43,215 nt of DNA from Acidobacteriaceae bacterium (GTDB lineage Bacteria > Acidobacteriota > Terriglobia > Terriglobales > Acidobacteriaceae). The position numbers and the translations under genes were made by a program. A model generated the notes under the pieces. That model made no database searches and was not told the origin of the DNA. It saw nothing but the letters and a program-made list of their open reading frames with translations. Shown here piece by piece: positions 1 to 8,616 of this stretch; position 1 is the first letter of the stretch, and each line of letters opens with the position of its first letter. Location: assembly GCA_030041955.1 (NCBI GenBank), contig JASIAO010000225.1, positions 1 through 43,215 of the forward strand. Direction: 5' to 3'.

Positions 1-111
1 CCGGCTGATGTCGTAACGGCGGCACAACTCCGCCATCGTCCACTCCCCGCTCTCGTACTCCACCGCGAACCGGGCTCGCTCTTCCATCACTCCGCTCACT
101 CTCCAGGGCAT
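1..111 (-). CDS. IS481-like transposase, N-terminal 37 codons (truncated by window edge)
   Basis: Reverse strand from the ATG at 111 reads MPWRVSGVMEERARFAVEYESGEWTMAELCRRYDISR, which resembles the HTH N-terminus of IS481-family transposases. Frame is open to the window edge. Confidence 0.75.
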   Translation of the reverse strand, partial: MPWRVSGVMEERARFAVEYESGEWTMAELCRRYDISR

Positions 112-146
112 GCACGACTTCTACATGCCCCGCTCGCGACGCGAAG

Positions 147-194
147 TGTTACCCATGTCCCCGGTCTGTTCTGTTACCTCTCTGCCCGGTCTGT
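147..194. repeat. Two imperfect 23-bp direct repeats at the presumed IS end
   Basis: TGTTACCCATGTCCCCGGTCTGT (147-169) and TGTTACCTCTCTGCCCGGTCTGT (172-194), 19/23 identical, upstream of the transposase start. Confidence 0.65.
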
Positions 195-206
195 ACCTTG
201 TATCAG

Positions 207-262
207 GGCACGGCTTCAGCCGTGCCGATCAGGCGCAGGAAAAAAGGGGGGGCTTTAGCCCC
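207..262. repeat. REP-like double palindrome
   Basis: GGCACGGCT-TC-AGCCGTGCC (207-226), a perfect 9-bp stem, followed by GGGGCT-TT-AGCCCC (249-262). Confidence 0.65.
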
Positions 263-557
263 TGCGGCTTTTTGCTTCGCGGCGCCTCGAAGCAACACGG
301 GCATACTCCCCTTGCCGGTTTTTGGGGGTTGTGGAGAGTCGCGTGGGAAAATCGAATTCACAAAGGAGTATTGAAGGCGATCTATCAGTTCTCCGCCTTG
401 CTGGCGAAACTACAAAGGCTCAAGAAGCCAGCCCTTCCATAAAAGGGGTGATCAACCAACAGCTCCCCCGCCGACCGGACGGCATTACCTCCGTACCCAC
501 CGCCCCTCCGATTTCCCTTGCCCCCAAATCCCCGCGCAGCCTACCCTGAAAATACGC

Positions 558-585
558 AAAGCCCTGTTCAGTCGAGCAGGGCTTT
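558..585. terminator. Terminator-like hairpin
   Basis: AAAGCCCTG (558-566), 10-nt loop, CAGGGCTTT (577-585): perfect 9-bp stem ending in a short T run. Confidence 0.45.
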
Positions 586-586
586 T

Positions 587-614
587 GGTTTCTGAGCTCT
601 GGTTTCTGAGCTCT
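587..614. repeat. 14-bp perfect tandem duplication
   Basis: GGTTTCTGAGCTCT at 587-600 and again at 601-614. Confidence 0.8.
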
Positions 615-685
615 TGTTCCACCGGCCCAGGCCGGACACGTTCGCCGCTCTTTGATATGACCGCCGCCACACCAGCGCTCTGGAT

Positions 686-727
686 GGCTGACCGGCTTTC
701 AGCGAACCGCTAATCGCTAATCCCTGT
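686..727. repeat. Degenerate 7-bp-phased repeat (copy A)
   Basis: ggctgac cggcttt cagcgaa ccgctaa tcgctaa tccctgt. Confidence 0.55.
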
Positions 728-805
728 TCTCAACAACTTCCGAGGGGATGATGGGGATGTTTTCGCAAAATTGACCCCGGTCGAACTGCAGCCCGGGAGA
801 GGCGT

Positions 806-847
806 TTGCTGATCACTGATCGCTGATCACTCATCCCCAATCGGATC
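806..847. repeat. Degenerate 7-bp-phased repeat (copy B)
   Basis: ttgctga tcactga tcgctga tcactca tccccaa tcggatc. Confidence 0.65.
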
Positions 848-936
848 GCTGTTATCGAGCCAGTAAATCTGTTGTCGAGCTCGTTAACACCTGCGTAAGC
901 TCTTTAGAATCAAGAAGCGCACCGCAGTCAGCCCCA

Positions 937-950
937 GGGGGGTACCCCCC
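937..950. repeat. GGGGGGTACCCCCC palindrome
   Basis: Perfect 14-bp palindrome inside ccccaGGGGGGTACCCCCCctgagg, about 20 bp beyond the stop of the - strand phosphohexomutase. Confidence 0.6.
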
Positions 951-972
951 CTGAGGCCCGATAGGTGCTCCC

Positions 973-2400
973 TCAGCTCGTCAGCGCAAATTCGCGCGCC
1001 GCTTCCAGCAGCCGCGTCACGCTCTCCTTCGAGCACGACTCGGAGTAGATCCGCAGCAGCGGCTCCGTCCCTGACGCGCGCAGCAGCAGCCAGGTCTTCG
1101 CCGCGTTCGGCTTCGACTTCGCCTCGGGATTGTCCAACCAGAACTTGATCCCGTCCAGCGTCTCGACCTTTTCCACCTTCATCCCGGCGAACTCCTCCAC
1201 GCCGGCCTTCGCCCGCGCAATGGTCGCGTTCTTCTGCTGGTCCGGAATATGCAGATCGATCCGCCCGTACTGGTGCTCCCCGTACTCCTGCTGCACCCGG
1301 GCCACCAATTGGCCCAGCGTCTTCTTTTCCTCGGCCATGATGTTGGCCAGCAGCAGCGCATTCAGCAGCCCGTCGCGCTCCGGCAGATGTTTCCTGATCC
1401 CGATGCCGCCCGACTCCTCGCCGCCGATCAGGATGTCCTCCGTAAGCATCAGGTCGCACACAAACTTGAACCCGATCCCATGCTCATGCAGCTTTCGTCC
1501 ATACCGCGCCGCAATCCGGTCCAGCATCGACGTCGTGTTGAACGCCCGCGTCACGTCGCCCGGCCACTGCTTTCGCTCCAGGATCCACTGCAGGATCACC
1601 GCGTAAATCTTGTGTGGATCGACAAAGTTCCCGTTCTCGTCGGCCGCGCCGATCCGGTCCGCATCGCCGTCCGTCACCAGCCCCGCATCGCACTTCTGAA
1701 CGACCACCGTCTCCTGCAGCATTCGGATGTGCGGCTCGATCGGCTCCGGATTGATCCCCGGAAACAGCGGATCGTGGTTCGCGCGAATCTCCACAAAATC
1801 CACGCCGATCTTTTTGAAGATCCCCGCCAGAATCCCCGCGCCCGCGCCATACATGCAGTCGATCGCCAGCTTGAATCCAGACTTCGCGATCAAATTCAGA
1901 TCGACGAACTCCTGGATCGCCTCCACATACGGCGGCACAAAGTTCACCTGCTCGATTTTCGCGGCCTTCGCCGAGGGAACCGGCTTGCCCAGCATCGATT
2001 CAATCTCCGCCATGATCGATGGGCTGCCCGACCCTCCATACGCCGCCTTGTACTTCACGCCATTCCACTGCGCCGGATTGTGGCTCGATGTGATCATCAC
2101 GCCGCCTGCCGCACCGCGATGCTTCACCGCGTACGACAAGGCCGGCGTGGGCGTGATCCGGTCCGCCAGCTGCACCGGAATCCCCGCGCCCGCGAGCACC
2201 TCCGCCACTGCTGCGGCGAAGGCCGGCGATCCAAACCGCGTGTCGTACCCCACGCACACGCCCTTCGTCGCATCTTCGTTCGCGAGCACGTAGTGCGCTA
2301 TCGCCGCCGCCGCGGCCCGCACATTCTCAAACGTGAAATCGTCGGCGATGATGCCGCGCCATCCATCGGTGCCAAACTTTACAGGAGATTTCTTCGTCAT
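973..2400 (-). CDS. Phosphoglucomutase/phosphomannomutase family protein
   Basis: MTKKSPVKFGTDGWRGIIADDF; active-site TSSHNP; metal-binding TDGDADRIG; GGEESGGIG; RASGTEPLLRIY. Confidence 0.93.
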   Translation of the reverse strand: MTKKSPVKFGTDGWRGIIADDFTFENVRAAAAAIAHYVLANEDATKGVCVGYDTRFGSPAFAAAVAEVLAGAGIPVQLADRITPTPALSYAVKHRGAAGGVMITSSHNPAQWNGVKYKAAYGGSGSPSIMAEIESMLGKPVPSAKAAKIEQVNFVPPYVEAIQEFVDLNLIAKSGFKLAIDCMYGAGAGILAGIFKKIGVDFVEIRANHDPLFPGINPEPIEPHIRMLQETVVVQKCDAGLVTDGDADRIGAADENGNFVDPHKIYAVILQWILERKQWPGDVTRAFNTTSMLDRIAARYGRKLHEHGIGFKFVCDLMLTEDILIGGEESGGIGIRKHLPERDGLLNALLLANIMAEEKKTLGQLVARVQQEYGEHQYGRIDLHIPDQQKNATIARAKAGVEEFAGMKVEKVETLDGIKFWLDNPEAKSKPNAAKTWLLLRASGTEPLLRIYSESCSKESVTRLLEAAREFALTS

Positions 2401-2430
2401 CGGCTGGAATTCGATCCAATTTTCGCGGTC

Positions 2431-3576
2431 TTACGTCAGATCCTCATGGCCCCGCGCCGCCAGTTCCTTCACCACTTTGCCCACGTCCTGCGCCCCATGG
2501 CGCGTCGTAATCAGCAGAGCATCTTCCGTCTCCACCACCACCAGATCCTGCACGCCCACCAGGGCGACGACCTTGTTCGGGCTGTAGACGTAATTGTCCT
2601 GCGCTCCCAGCGCGATCGTGTCCTGTGCGTCCACCACATTGCGCTCCGCGTCCGCCTCGTTCTGCTCCACGCGGTATTCGTGCAGCGCCGTCCACGAGCC
2701 CAGATCGTTCCATCCGAACCGGGCCGGCAAACAATACAGATTGGAATGATGCTCGCCCTGCGCCGAGCGTGGCTCCAGAATCGCGTAATCCACGCTGATG
2801 TTTTCGCACTTCGGATACAGCTCTGCAAACACCTGCTCGAATTCCGCCGTCCCCCACGCCGCCGCAATCTCTTCCACCAGCGGAGCCGTCTCCGGCATGT
2901 GCTGCCGCACCGCATTCGCCAGCGTCCGCGCGCTCCACACAAACATGCCGCTGTTCCAGAAGTAATTGCCCGCGGCCACAAACTGGTCGGCCCGCTGGCG
3001 GTTGGGCTTTTCCGTAAACCGCCTCACACGCACCACGCCCGGCTCAAAGGTCTCGCCGGTTTCGATGTACCCGTAGCCCGTCTCCGCCCGCGTCGGCGAC
3101 AGGCCCAGCACCACCATGTTGTCCCCCGCGGCGGCCAGCGCAATCGCCCGCTGGATCAGCGCTACAAACGTCGCTTCATCTCCAATCACGTGATCGGAAG
3201 GGAAGATCCCCAGCACCGCGCCCGGCTGTTGTCGCTCGATCAGAAATGCCGCCAGCCCCGCTGCCGGAGCCGTATTTCGCGCCGCCGGCTCGCAGATCAC
3301 CTGCCGCTCCGGCACGCAGTCCAGCTGCGTGCAGATCGCTTCCGAGAGCAGCCGGTTCGTGATCACCCACACGTCTTCCGGCTTCGACAGCCGCAGCAGC
3401 GGATCCGCTTTCGTCAGACGATCCAGCGTCCGCTGGATCATCGTCCGCTCGCCCTCCAGCGCCAGCACCTGCTTGGCCCGCGCTCGCCGGCTCCGCGGCC
3501 AGAATCGCGTGCCGCTGCCGCCGGCCAGAATCACAGGACAAAACGCTACCGTCTCGGCCATCCGCCTCTGCTCCAA
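2431..3576 (-). CDS. manC: Mannose-1-phosphate guanylyltransferase (start may be the internal MAETV)
   Basis: VILAGGSGTRFWPRSRRARAKQVLAL nucleotidyltransferase signature; FTEKPN; FGWNDLGSW. Confidence 0.9.
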   Translation of the reverse strand: MEQRRMAETVAFCPVILAGGSGTRFWPRSRRARAKQVLALEGERTMIQRTLDRLTKADPLLRLSKPEDVWVITNRLLSEAICTQLDCVPERQVICEPAARNTAPAAGLAAFLIERQQPGAVLGIFPSDHVIGDEATFVALIQRAIALAAAGDNMVVLGLSPTRAETGYGYIETGETFEPGVVRVRRFTEKPNRQRADQFVAAGNYFWNSGMFVWSARTLANAVRQHMPETAPLVEEIAAAWGTAEFEQVFAELYPKCENISVDYAILEPRSAQGEHHSNLYCLPARFGWNDLGSWTALHEYRVEQNEADAERNVVDAQDTIALGAQDNYVYSPNKVVALVGVQDLVVVETEDALLITTRHGAQDVGKVVKELAARGHEDLT

Positions 3577-3595
3577 ACAAACCTCTCAGGATACT

Positions 3596-4540
3596 TCAGG
3601 ACTCCGCCGGTAGGATGCGGATGATCTCCGCCTGGGCATCGGTCTCCAGCGTCCACGGCGGCGTCGCTGCCGGGATCACCGCCATTTGATTGTGCTCGAC
3701 TGCGAATGCCTCGAATGCGTGGCCCGAGATGCGGAGCTGTCCAGACACCACAAACAGCATCTGTACCCGATCCATCGGCGCCAGCACCTGCGCCGCCGAA
3801 CCCGCTCTCACCGGCCATCGCTCGATGCGGAAATACCGCTCGTCAATCAGCACGCTGTGCGCGTTCACTGGCTTCGCCGCAACCTTCCCCGCCCGCGTCT
3901 CCAGCCGCATCGCCGCAAACGACTTCTCCAGGTGCAGCTCTCTCGGACGCCCGTAATCGTACAGCCGGTACGTCAGATCGCTGGTCTGTTGCGTCTCCAG
4001 AATCACCACGCCGGGCCCCATCGCGTGTACCGTCCCGGCATCCACAAAGATCATGTCGCCCTTGTTCACCGGAACCATCGCCAGCAGATTCTCGAGAGAA
4101 CGATCCTCGATCGCCTTCTCTATCTGCTCCCGCGTTACGCCTGGCCGGAAATTCAGCGCCACCTGCGCCCCCGGTTTCGCGTCCAGTGCATACCAGCACT
4201 CCGTTTTGCCGCGCGGCTCACCGTATTTCTGCGCCAGCGCATCGTCCGGATGCACCTGTACGCTCAGCTTCTCCTTCGGAAACAGCAGCTTCACCAACAA
4301 CGGAAAGCTGCGGTTCGCGGGCCCAGGCCCCAGCAAAACCGTATGGCACTGTTTCGTGATATCCGCCAGGCTCACGCCCTTCAGCGGCCCCGTATCGGCC
4401 TTGCACATTTCGCCGGTCAGCCACACTTCGCCGATCGGTTCTCCCTCGGTTTTGTAGTTGTACCAGGGATTCAGGTCGTTGAAGCCCCACGGGCGGGTCC
4501 GAAAAAACGGTTCCAGTCGAAAGGGGGAAAGGGTTTCCAT
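3596..4540 (-). CDS. manA: Mannose-6-phosphate isomerase, type I
   Basis: LSVQVHPDDALAQ, GKTECWYAL, DAGTVHAMGPGVVILETQQTSDLTYRLYDYGR. Confidence 0.93.
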   Translation of the reverse strand: METLSPFRLEPFFRTRPWGFNDLNPWYNYKTEGEPIGEVWLTGEMCKADTGPLKGVSLADITKQCHTVLLGPGPANRSFPLLVKLLFPKEKLSVQVHPDDALAQKYGEPRGKTECWYALDAKPGAQVALNFRPGVTREQIEKAIEDRSLENLLAMVPVNKGDMIFVDAGTVHAMGPGVVILETQQTSDLTYRLYDYGRPRELHLEKSFAAMRLETRAGKVAAKPVNAHSVLIDERYFRIERWPVRAGSAAQVLAPMDRVQMLFVVSGQLRISGHAFEAFAVEHNQMAVIPAATPPWTLETDAQAEIIRILPAES

Positions 4541-4778
4541 GCCTTTTTAGTATGCACGAGAATCTGCGGCTCCCGTGCCGGTGACCGAAACGCGCGCCTT
4601 ACGGCTCAATCATTTGCGATCTGGCTCCTTCAGACACTTGAATTCCCTAAAGCGTTGCCTGTCCGTAGCCTCATTCCCGGGTTCCGGAACCGCGCGCCGC
4701 GATTCTGCGTACACTTATCGCAGTCCGGCGTCCAACTTCCATCCGCACCGTAAAGCCGGTTCAAAGGACTTTCTCCGC

Positions 4779-6005
4779 ATGGGTTTCGCCGAAGCCATCA
4801 AAGTGGCCCTTCAGTCGCTCTGGGCCAATAAGATGCGCACCATCCTCACCGTCATCGGGGTGGTCATCGGCGTCGCCTCGGTCATCGCCATCATCACTCT
4901 CGTCAATGGCGCTGACCGCTTCGTTGCCACCAAGATCTCCCGCCACGGTTCTGACACGCTTACTGTCACGCGTCTGCCTCCAGTCATCTTCAGCGGCGAA
5001 GAGTACCTCCGCGTCAACAAGCGCAAGAACATCACCTGGGAGGAGTACCTTTACCTCCAGCGCACCTGCAGCCTGTGCAAGGTCATCGGCGCCGATATCT
5101 CCTCCACGGGCACGGTCATCAGCGGCAAACAGTCCAGCAACAATACTGACGTCAACGGCTGGACCGCCAGTATGGTCGATATCGACGCACTCAACGTCGT
5201 CCAGGGACGCCCGCTCACCCCCATGGACGAGGAGCTCGGCACCCACAACATCGTCGTCGGCTACGACATTGTCGAAAACCTGCTGCCCAATACCGATCCC
5301 ATCGGCCAGCAACTCCGCGTTGACGGCGAGGTTTACACCATCATCGGCGTCGGCGAACGCCTCGGCGAGACCCTCGGCCAGAGCCAGGACAACTACGTCG
5401 ACATGCCGCTCTCCACCTACCTCCACACCCATGGCGAGCATGAGAGCCTTAACATCTACGCCAAGGCCGGAACCGCCCCCAGCGCGCTTGACAATGCCAT
5501 CGATCAGGTCCGCGCCCTGCTGCGCGCTCGCCGCCACGACCGTCCCGGCGACGAGGACAGCTTCTCCATCTCCACCAACGAAACTTTCGTTCAGGTCTGG
5601 AAGCAGCTCACCGACACCTTCGCCTTCGTCATGGTCGGCATCGCCTCCATCTCCCTGGTTGTGGGTGGCGTCGTCATCATGAACATCATGCTCGTCTCCG
5701 TTACCGAGCGCACCCGCGAGATCGGCATCCGCAAAGCCCTGGGCGCGAAGCGCCGCGACGTCCTCCTCCAGTTCCTCATAGAATCCGCCACCATGGCCCT
5801 CCTCGGTGGCTTTGCCGGAGTCGTAGGCGGAGTGTCTGTCGCCGAAATCGTCACCCATGTCATCGGCTGGCCATCTTCCGTCGCGCTTTGGTCCGTTTTG
5901 CTCGGACTCTTCGTCGCCACCAGCGTCGGCATCTTCTTCGGCGTCTACCCGGCCCACAAGGCCGCCGTCCTCGACCCGATCGTCGCCCTGCGAGCGGAGC
6001 TATAA
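4779..6005 (+). CDS. MacB/FtsX-type ABC transporter permease
   Basis: Start placed at MGFAEAIKVALQSLWANKMRTILTVIGVVIGV; C-terminal FtsX signature IMNIMLVSVTERTREIGIRKALGAKRRDVL. Confidence 0.9.
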   Translation: MGFAEAIKVALQSLWANKMRTILTVIGVVIGVASVIAIITLVNGADRFVATKISRHGSDTLTVTRLPPVIFSGEEYLRVNKRKNITWEEYLYLQRTCSLCKVIGADISSTGTVISGKQSSNNTDVNGWTASMVDIDALNVVQGRPLTPMDEELGTHNIVVGYDIVENLLPNTDPIGQQLRVDGEVYTIIGVGERLGETLGQSQDNYVDMPLSTYLHTHGEHESLNIYAKAGTAPSALDNAIDQVRALLRARRHDRPGDEDSFSISTNETFVQVWKQLTDTFAFVMVGIASISLVVGGVVIMNIMLVSVTERTREIGIRKALGAKRRDVLLQFLIESATMALLGGFAGVVGGVSVAEIVTHVIGWPSSVALWSVLLGLFVATSVGIFFGVYPAHKAAVLDPIVALRAEL

Positions 6006-6009
6006 TCCC

Positions 6010-7263
6010 ATGCGCTTCAACGATCCTCGCGAATCCGTCCGCATGGCCCTCGACACCCTGCGCTCCAACAAGCTTCGTTCCGGGCTCACCGTTCTCGGCA
6101 TCGTCATCGGCGTCGCCACCGTCATCACCATCTCCTCGCTCATTAACGGCGTCAATAACCGCGTCGAAGACATCGCTCACTCTCTCGGCACCAACGACCT
6201 CTGGGTCTTTCGCTGGAACTTCATCGGTATCCGGCCCACCGCGGAGATGCTCGCACGCAAACAGCTCACCCTTGCGGATGCAGATGCCATCGCCAAACTG
6301 CCCCACGTCGTTGCAGTCAACGCCTCCCGTCAGTTCTCCAACTGGAACCTCGGGGTCGGCTACGTCGCCGTCAAGTACAAAGACCGCAAAATCCAGAACA
6401 CTACTCTCACTGGTGCTCTTCCTGCCGCCACTCTGACCAACGACATTCCCATCATCGAAGGCCGGATGTTCAACGAAGACGACGAATTCCGCGCCGCCAA
6501 TGTCACCGTCCTCGGCAATGAGACGGCTGCCAAACTCTTTCCTAACGAGAACCCCATCGGCAAACCTGTCGACATCGACGGCGATATCTTCACTGTCATC
6601 GGCGTCCTCGATAAGGCCAAGCGCCTCTTCGGCAGCGGCGACAATCCCGACGATAATCAGGCCGTCTTCCCGCTAAGTACCTTCCACAAGATCCATCCCG
6701 AGATCGAGGACACCGTCCTTACCATCAAGTACGACGACGCCAAGAACAAGTCCCTAGTCACCGAAGAAGTCCGCATGCTCCTCCGGGAGCGCCGCCGCGT
6801 CCACGTCGAAAAGGACGACGACTTCGCCATCTTCAGCCCCGATTACATCCTGCAGCTCTGGTCCCAGGTCACCGCTGGCCTTGTCATCTTCATGTTTGCT
6901 GTCTCCTCCGTTGGCCTGCTCGTCGGCGGCGTCGGCGTCATGAACATCATGCTGGTCTCCGTCACGGAGCGCACCCGCGAGATTGGCGTCCGCAAAGCCA
7001 TCGGCGCCACCAAACGAAACGTGCTCGTCCAGTTCACCTTTGAAGCCATGACCCTCTGCGCCATCGGCGGCGTCATCGGTATCCTCCTTGGCACGCTCAT
7101 CACCGTCATCATCCGCTATGGCGTCTCGTTCCCCGCCAGTATGTCCACGCTCTGGACCGTCATCGCCTTCGTCGTCTCCTGCGGCATCGGCCTCGTTTTC
7201 GGCATCTACCCCGCCTGGAAAGCCGCCACGCTCGACCCCATCGAAGCCCTCCGCTACGAGTGA
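6010..7263 (+). CDS. MacB/FtsX-type ABC transporter permease (second, tandem)
   Basis: MRFNDPRESVRMALDTLRSNKLRSGLTVLGIVIGVATV; VMNIMLVSVTERTREIGVRKAIGATKRNVL. Confidence 0.9.
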   Translation: MRFNDPRESVRMALDTLRSNKLRSGLTVLGIVIGVATVITISSLINGVNNRVEDIAHSLGTNDLWVFRWNFIGIRPTAEMLARKQLTLADADAIAKLPHVVAVNASRQFSNWNLGVGYVAVKYKDRKIQNTTLTGALPAATLTNDIPIIEGRMFNEDDEFRAANVTVLGNETAAKLFPNENPIGKPVDIDGDIFTVIGVLDKAKRLFGSGDNPDDNQAVFPLSTFHKIHPEIEDTVLTIKYDDAKNKSLVTEEVRMLLRERRRVHVEKDDDFAIFSPDYILQLWSQVTAGLVIFMFAVSSVGLLVGGVGVMNIMLVSVTERTREIGVRKAIGATKRNVLVQFTFEAMTLCAIGGVIGILLGTLITVIIRYGVSFPASMSTLWTVIAFVVSCGIGLVFGIYPAWKAATLDPIEALRYE

Positions 7264-7318
7264 GCCCGCTCTCCAACTGGAGACCGGAGAGTGGCTAATG
7301 GCGTCGCTGACCGTTTCA

Positions 7319-7350
7319 TCCCTGACTGCTGACCGCTTTATCGCTGGCTG
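7319..7350. repeat. Degenerate 7-bp-phased repeat (copy C)
   Basis: tccctga ctgctga ccgcttt atcgctg gctg. Confidence 0.45.
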
Positions 7351-7400
7351 TGCGTTATCATAGAGACACCCGGCGGTCCCTTCCGTCAGCCAGTCTGTCT

Positions 7401-8597
7401 ATGTCAAAAAGCTTGAATCGCGCTATCCTCGGCGTCTCCATTGCCGTTATCCTTGTGGTTTTCCTCGGTGGCTTCGGCCCCGCCGGCGTGTCCGCCGATC
7501 AGAGCGACGGCGCCTACGTTCAGATGGGCGTCTACGAGGACGTCCTCCACAAGATTCAGACCGACTACGTTACCCAGCCCGATATCGACACCGTTACCGA
7601 CGGCGCGCTTCACGGCCTCCTCGAATCGCTTGATGCCGAGTCCAGCTACCTCACCCAGTCTGAATACGCCACCTACCAGGCGCATCAGCACGAGGGGCAG
7701 GCCGGCACTGGTCTTGAGGTCTCCAAGCGCTACGGCTACGGCGACGTGGTCACCGTGGTCCCCGGCAGCCCTGCAGACAAAGCCCACATCCAGGATGGCG
7801 ACCTCATCGAGGCCATCGGCGGCAAATCCACCCGCGTGATGTCCCTGGCCATGATCCGCCTGCTCCTTGAAGGCAAGGCTGGCTCCACCGTCTCCTTCGA
7901 CCTTATCCGCCCCGGCAAAGCGCAGCCCGACAACATCACTCTGACCCTGACCGACGTCGTTCCGCCGTCTCTTGGTGTGCAGCAGTACAAGGACTCCGGC
8001 ATCCTCGACCTCAAGCCGTACATCCTCACCGCGGATCGCGTCGATCAGATCATCTCCCACCTGCGCGCTATGCCGAAGGATGGCAGCACCAAAGTCCTCC
8101 TTGACCTTCGTGACGTCGATGGTGGCGATCCGCAACAGGGAATTCGCCTTGCCAATGCCTTCCTAAAGTCCGGCACCATTACTATGCTTGCAGGTCAGAC
8201 CGTCCCCACGCAGACCTTCACCGCGGAGGCCTCGAAATTCGTCACCTCTGCTCCGCTCGTTGTGCTCGTCAATCACGGCACCGCCGGCGCAGCCGAGATC
8301 GTCGCCGGCGCGATCCTCGACAACAAGCGCGGCGACGTCGTCGGCGACCGCACCTTCGGCCAGGGCGGCGAGCTGAAAACCTTCCCGCTTCCCGATGGCG
8401 CAGCCCTCCTGCTTACCGTGGCGAAGTACGAAACCCCTGACGGTTCGAAGATCGCCGACTCCGCTATCACGCCGAATGTTCAGGTCAGCGAGAATCCCGA
8501 GGACTCCCTGTCCCCAACCCCGCCCAACCCCACGGAGCAGCGCCCGGACGACCAGCTCAACAAGGCCATCGCTATCCTGAAGCAGAAATCGGCCTAG
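7401..8597 (+). CDS. CtpA/Prc-like S41 family protein with PDZ domain, probable inactive pseudoprotease
   Basis: PDZ region GDVVTVVPGSPADKAHIQDGDLIEAIGG; S41 region PLVVLVNHGTAGAAEIVAGAILDNKRGDVVGDRTFGQGGELKTFPLPDGAAL. Start ATG at 7401 (MSKSLNRAILG). Confidence 0.88.
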   Translation: MSKSLNRAILGVSIAVILVVFLGGFGPAGVSADQSDGAYVQMGVYEDVLHKIQTDYVTQPDIDTVTDGALHGLLESLDAESSYLTQSEYATYQAHQHEGQAGTGLEVSKRYGYGDVVTVVPGSPADKAHIQDGDLIEAIGGKSTRVMSLAMIRLLLEGKAGSTVSFDLIRPGKAQPDNITLTLTDVVPPSLGVQQYKDSGILDLKPYILTADRVDQIISHLRAMPKDGSTKVLLDLRDVDGGDPQQGIRLANAFLKSGTITMLAGQTVPTQTFTAEASKFVTSAPLVVLVNHGTAGAAEIVAGAILDNKRGDVVGDRTFGQGGELKTFPLPDGAALLLTVAKYETPDGSKIADSAITPNVQVSENPEDSLSPTPPNPTEQRPDDQLNKAIAILKQKSA

Positions 8598-8616
8598 TTA
8601 GCGTTACGCTGGTAGG

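Noticed and set aside
110-549. Two overlapping + strand ORFs in the left intergenic region
   Set aside because: They run through the IS end repeats and REP-like palindromes and have no protein-like features.
1249-3624. 791-aa + strand ORF antisense to phosphohexomutase and manC
   Set aside because: Arg/His/Pro-rich composition typical of the antisense frame in GC-rich DNA; the opposite strand encodes well-recognised enzymes.
2431-4540. Mannose cluster as an unusual biosynthetic system
   Set aside because: Phosphohexomutase, manC and manA together form an ordinary GDP-mannose precursor set.
4761-5957. 398-aa - strand ORF antisense to the first permease
   Set aside because: Asp/Gly/Ala-rich mirror of a real coding frame, with no recognisable motifs.
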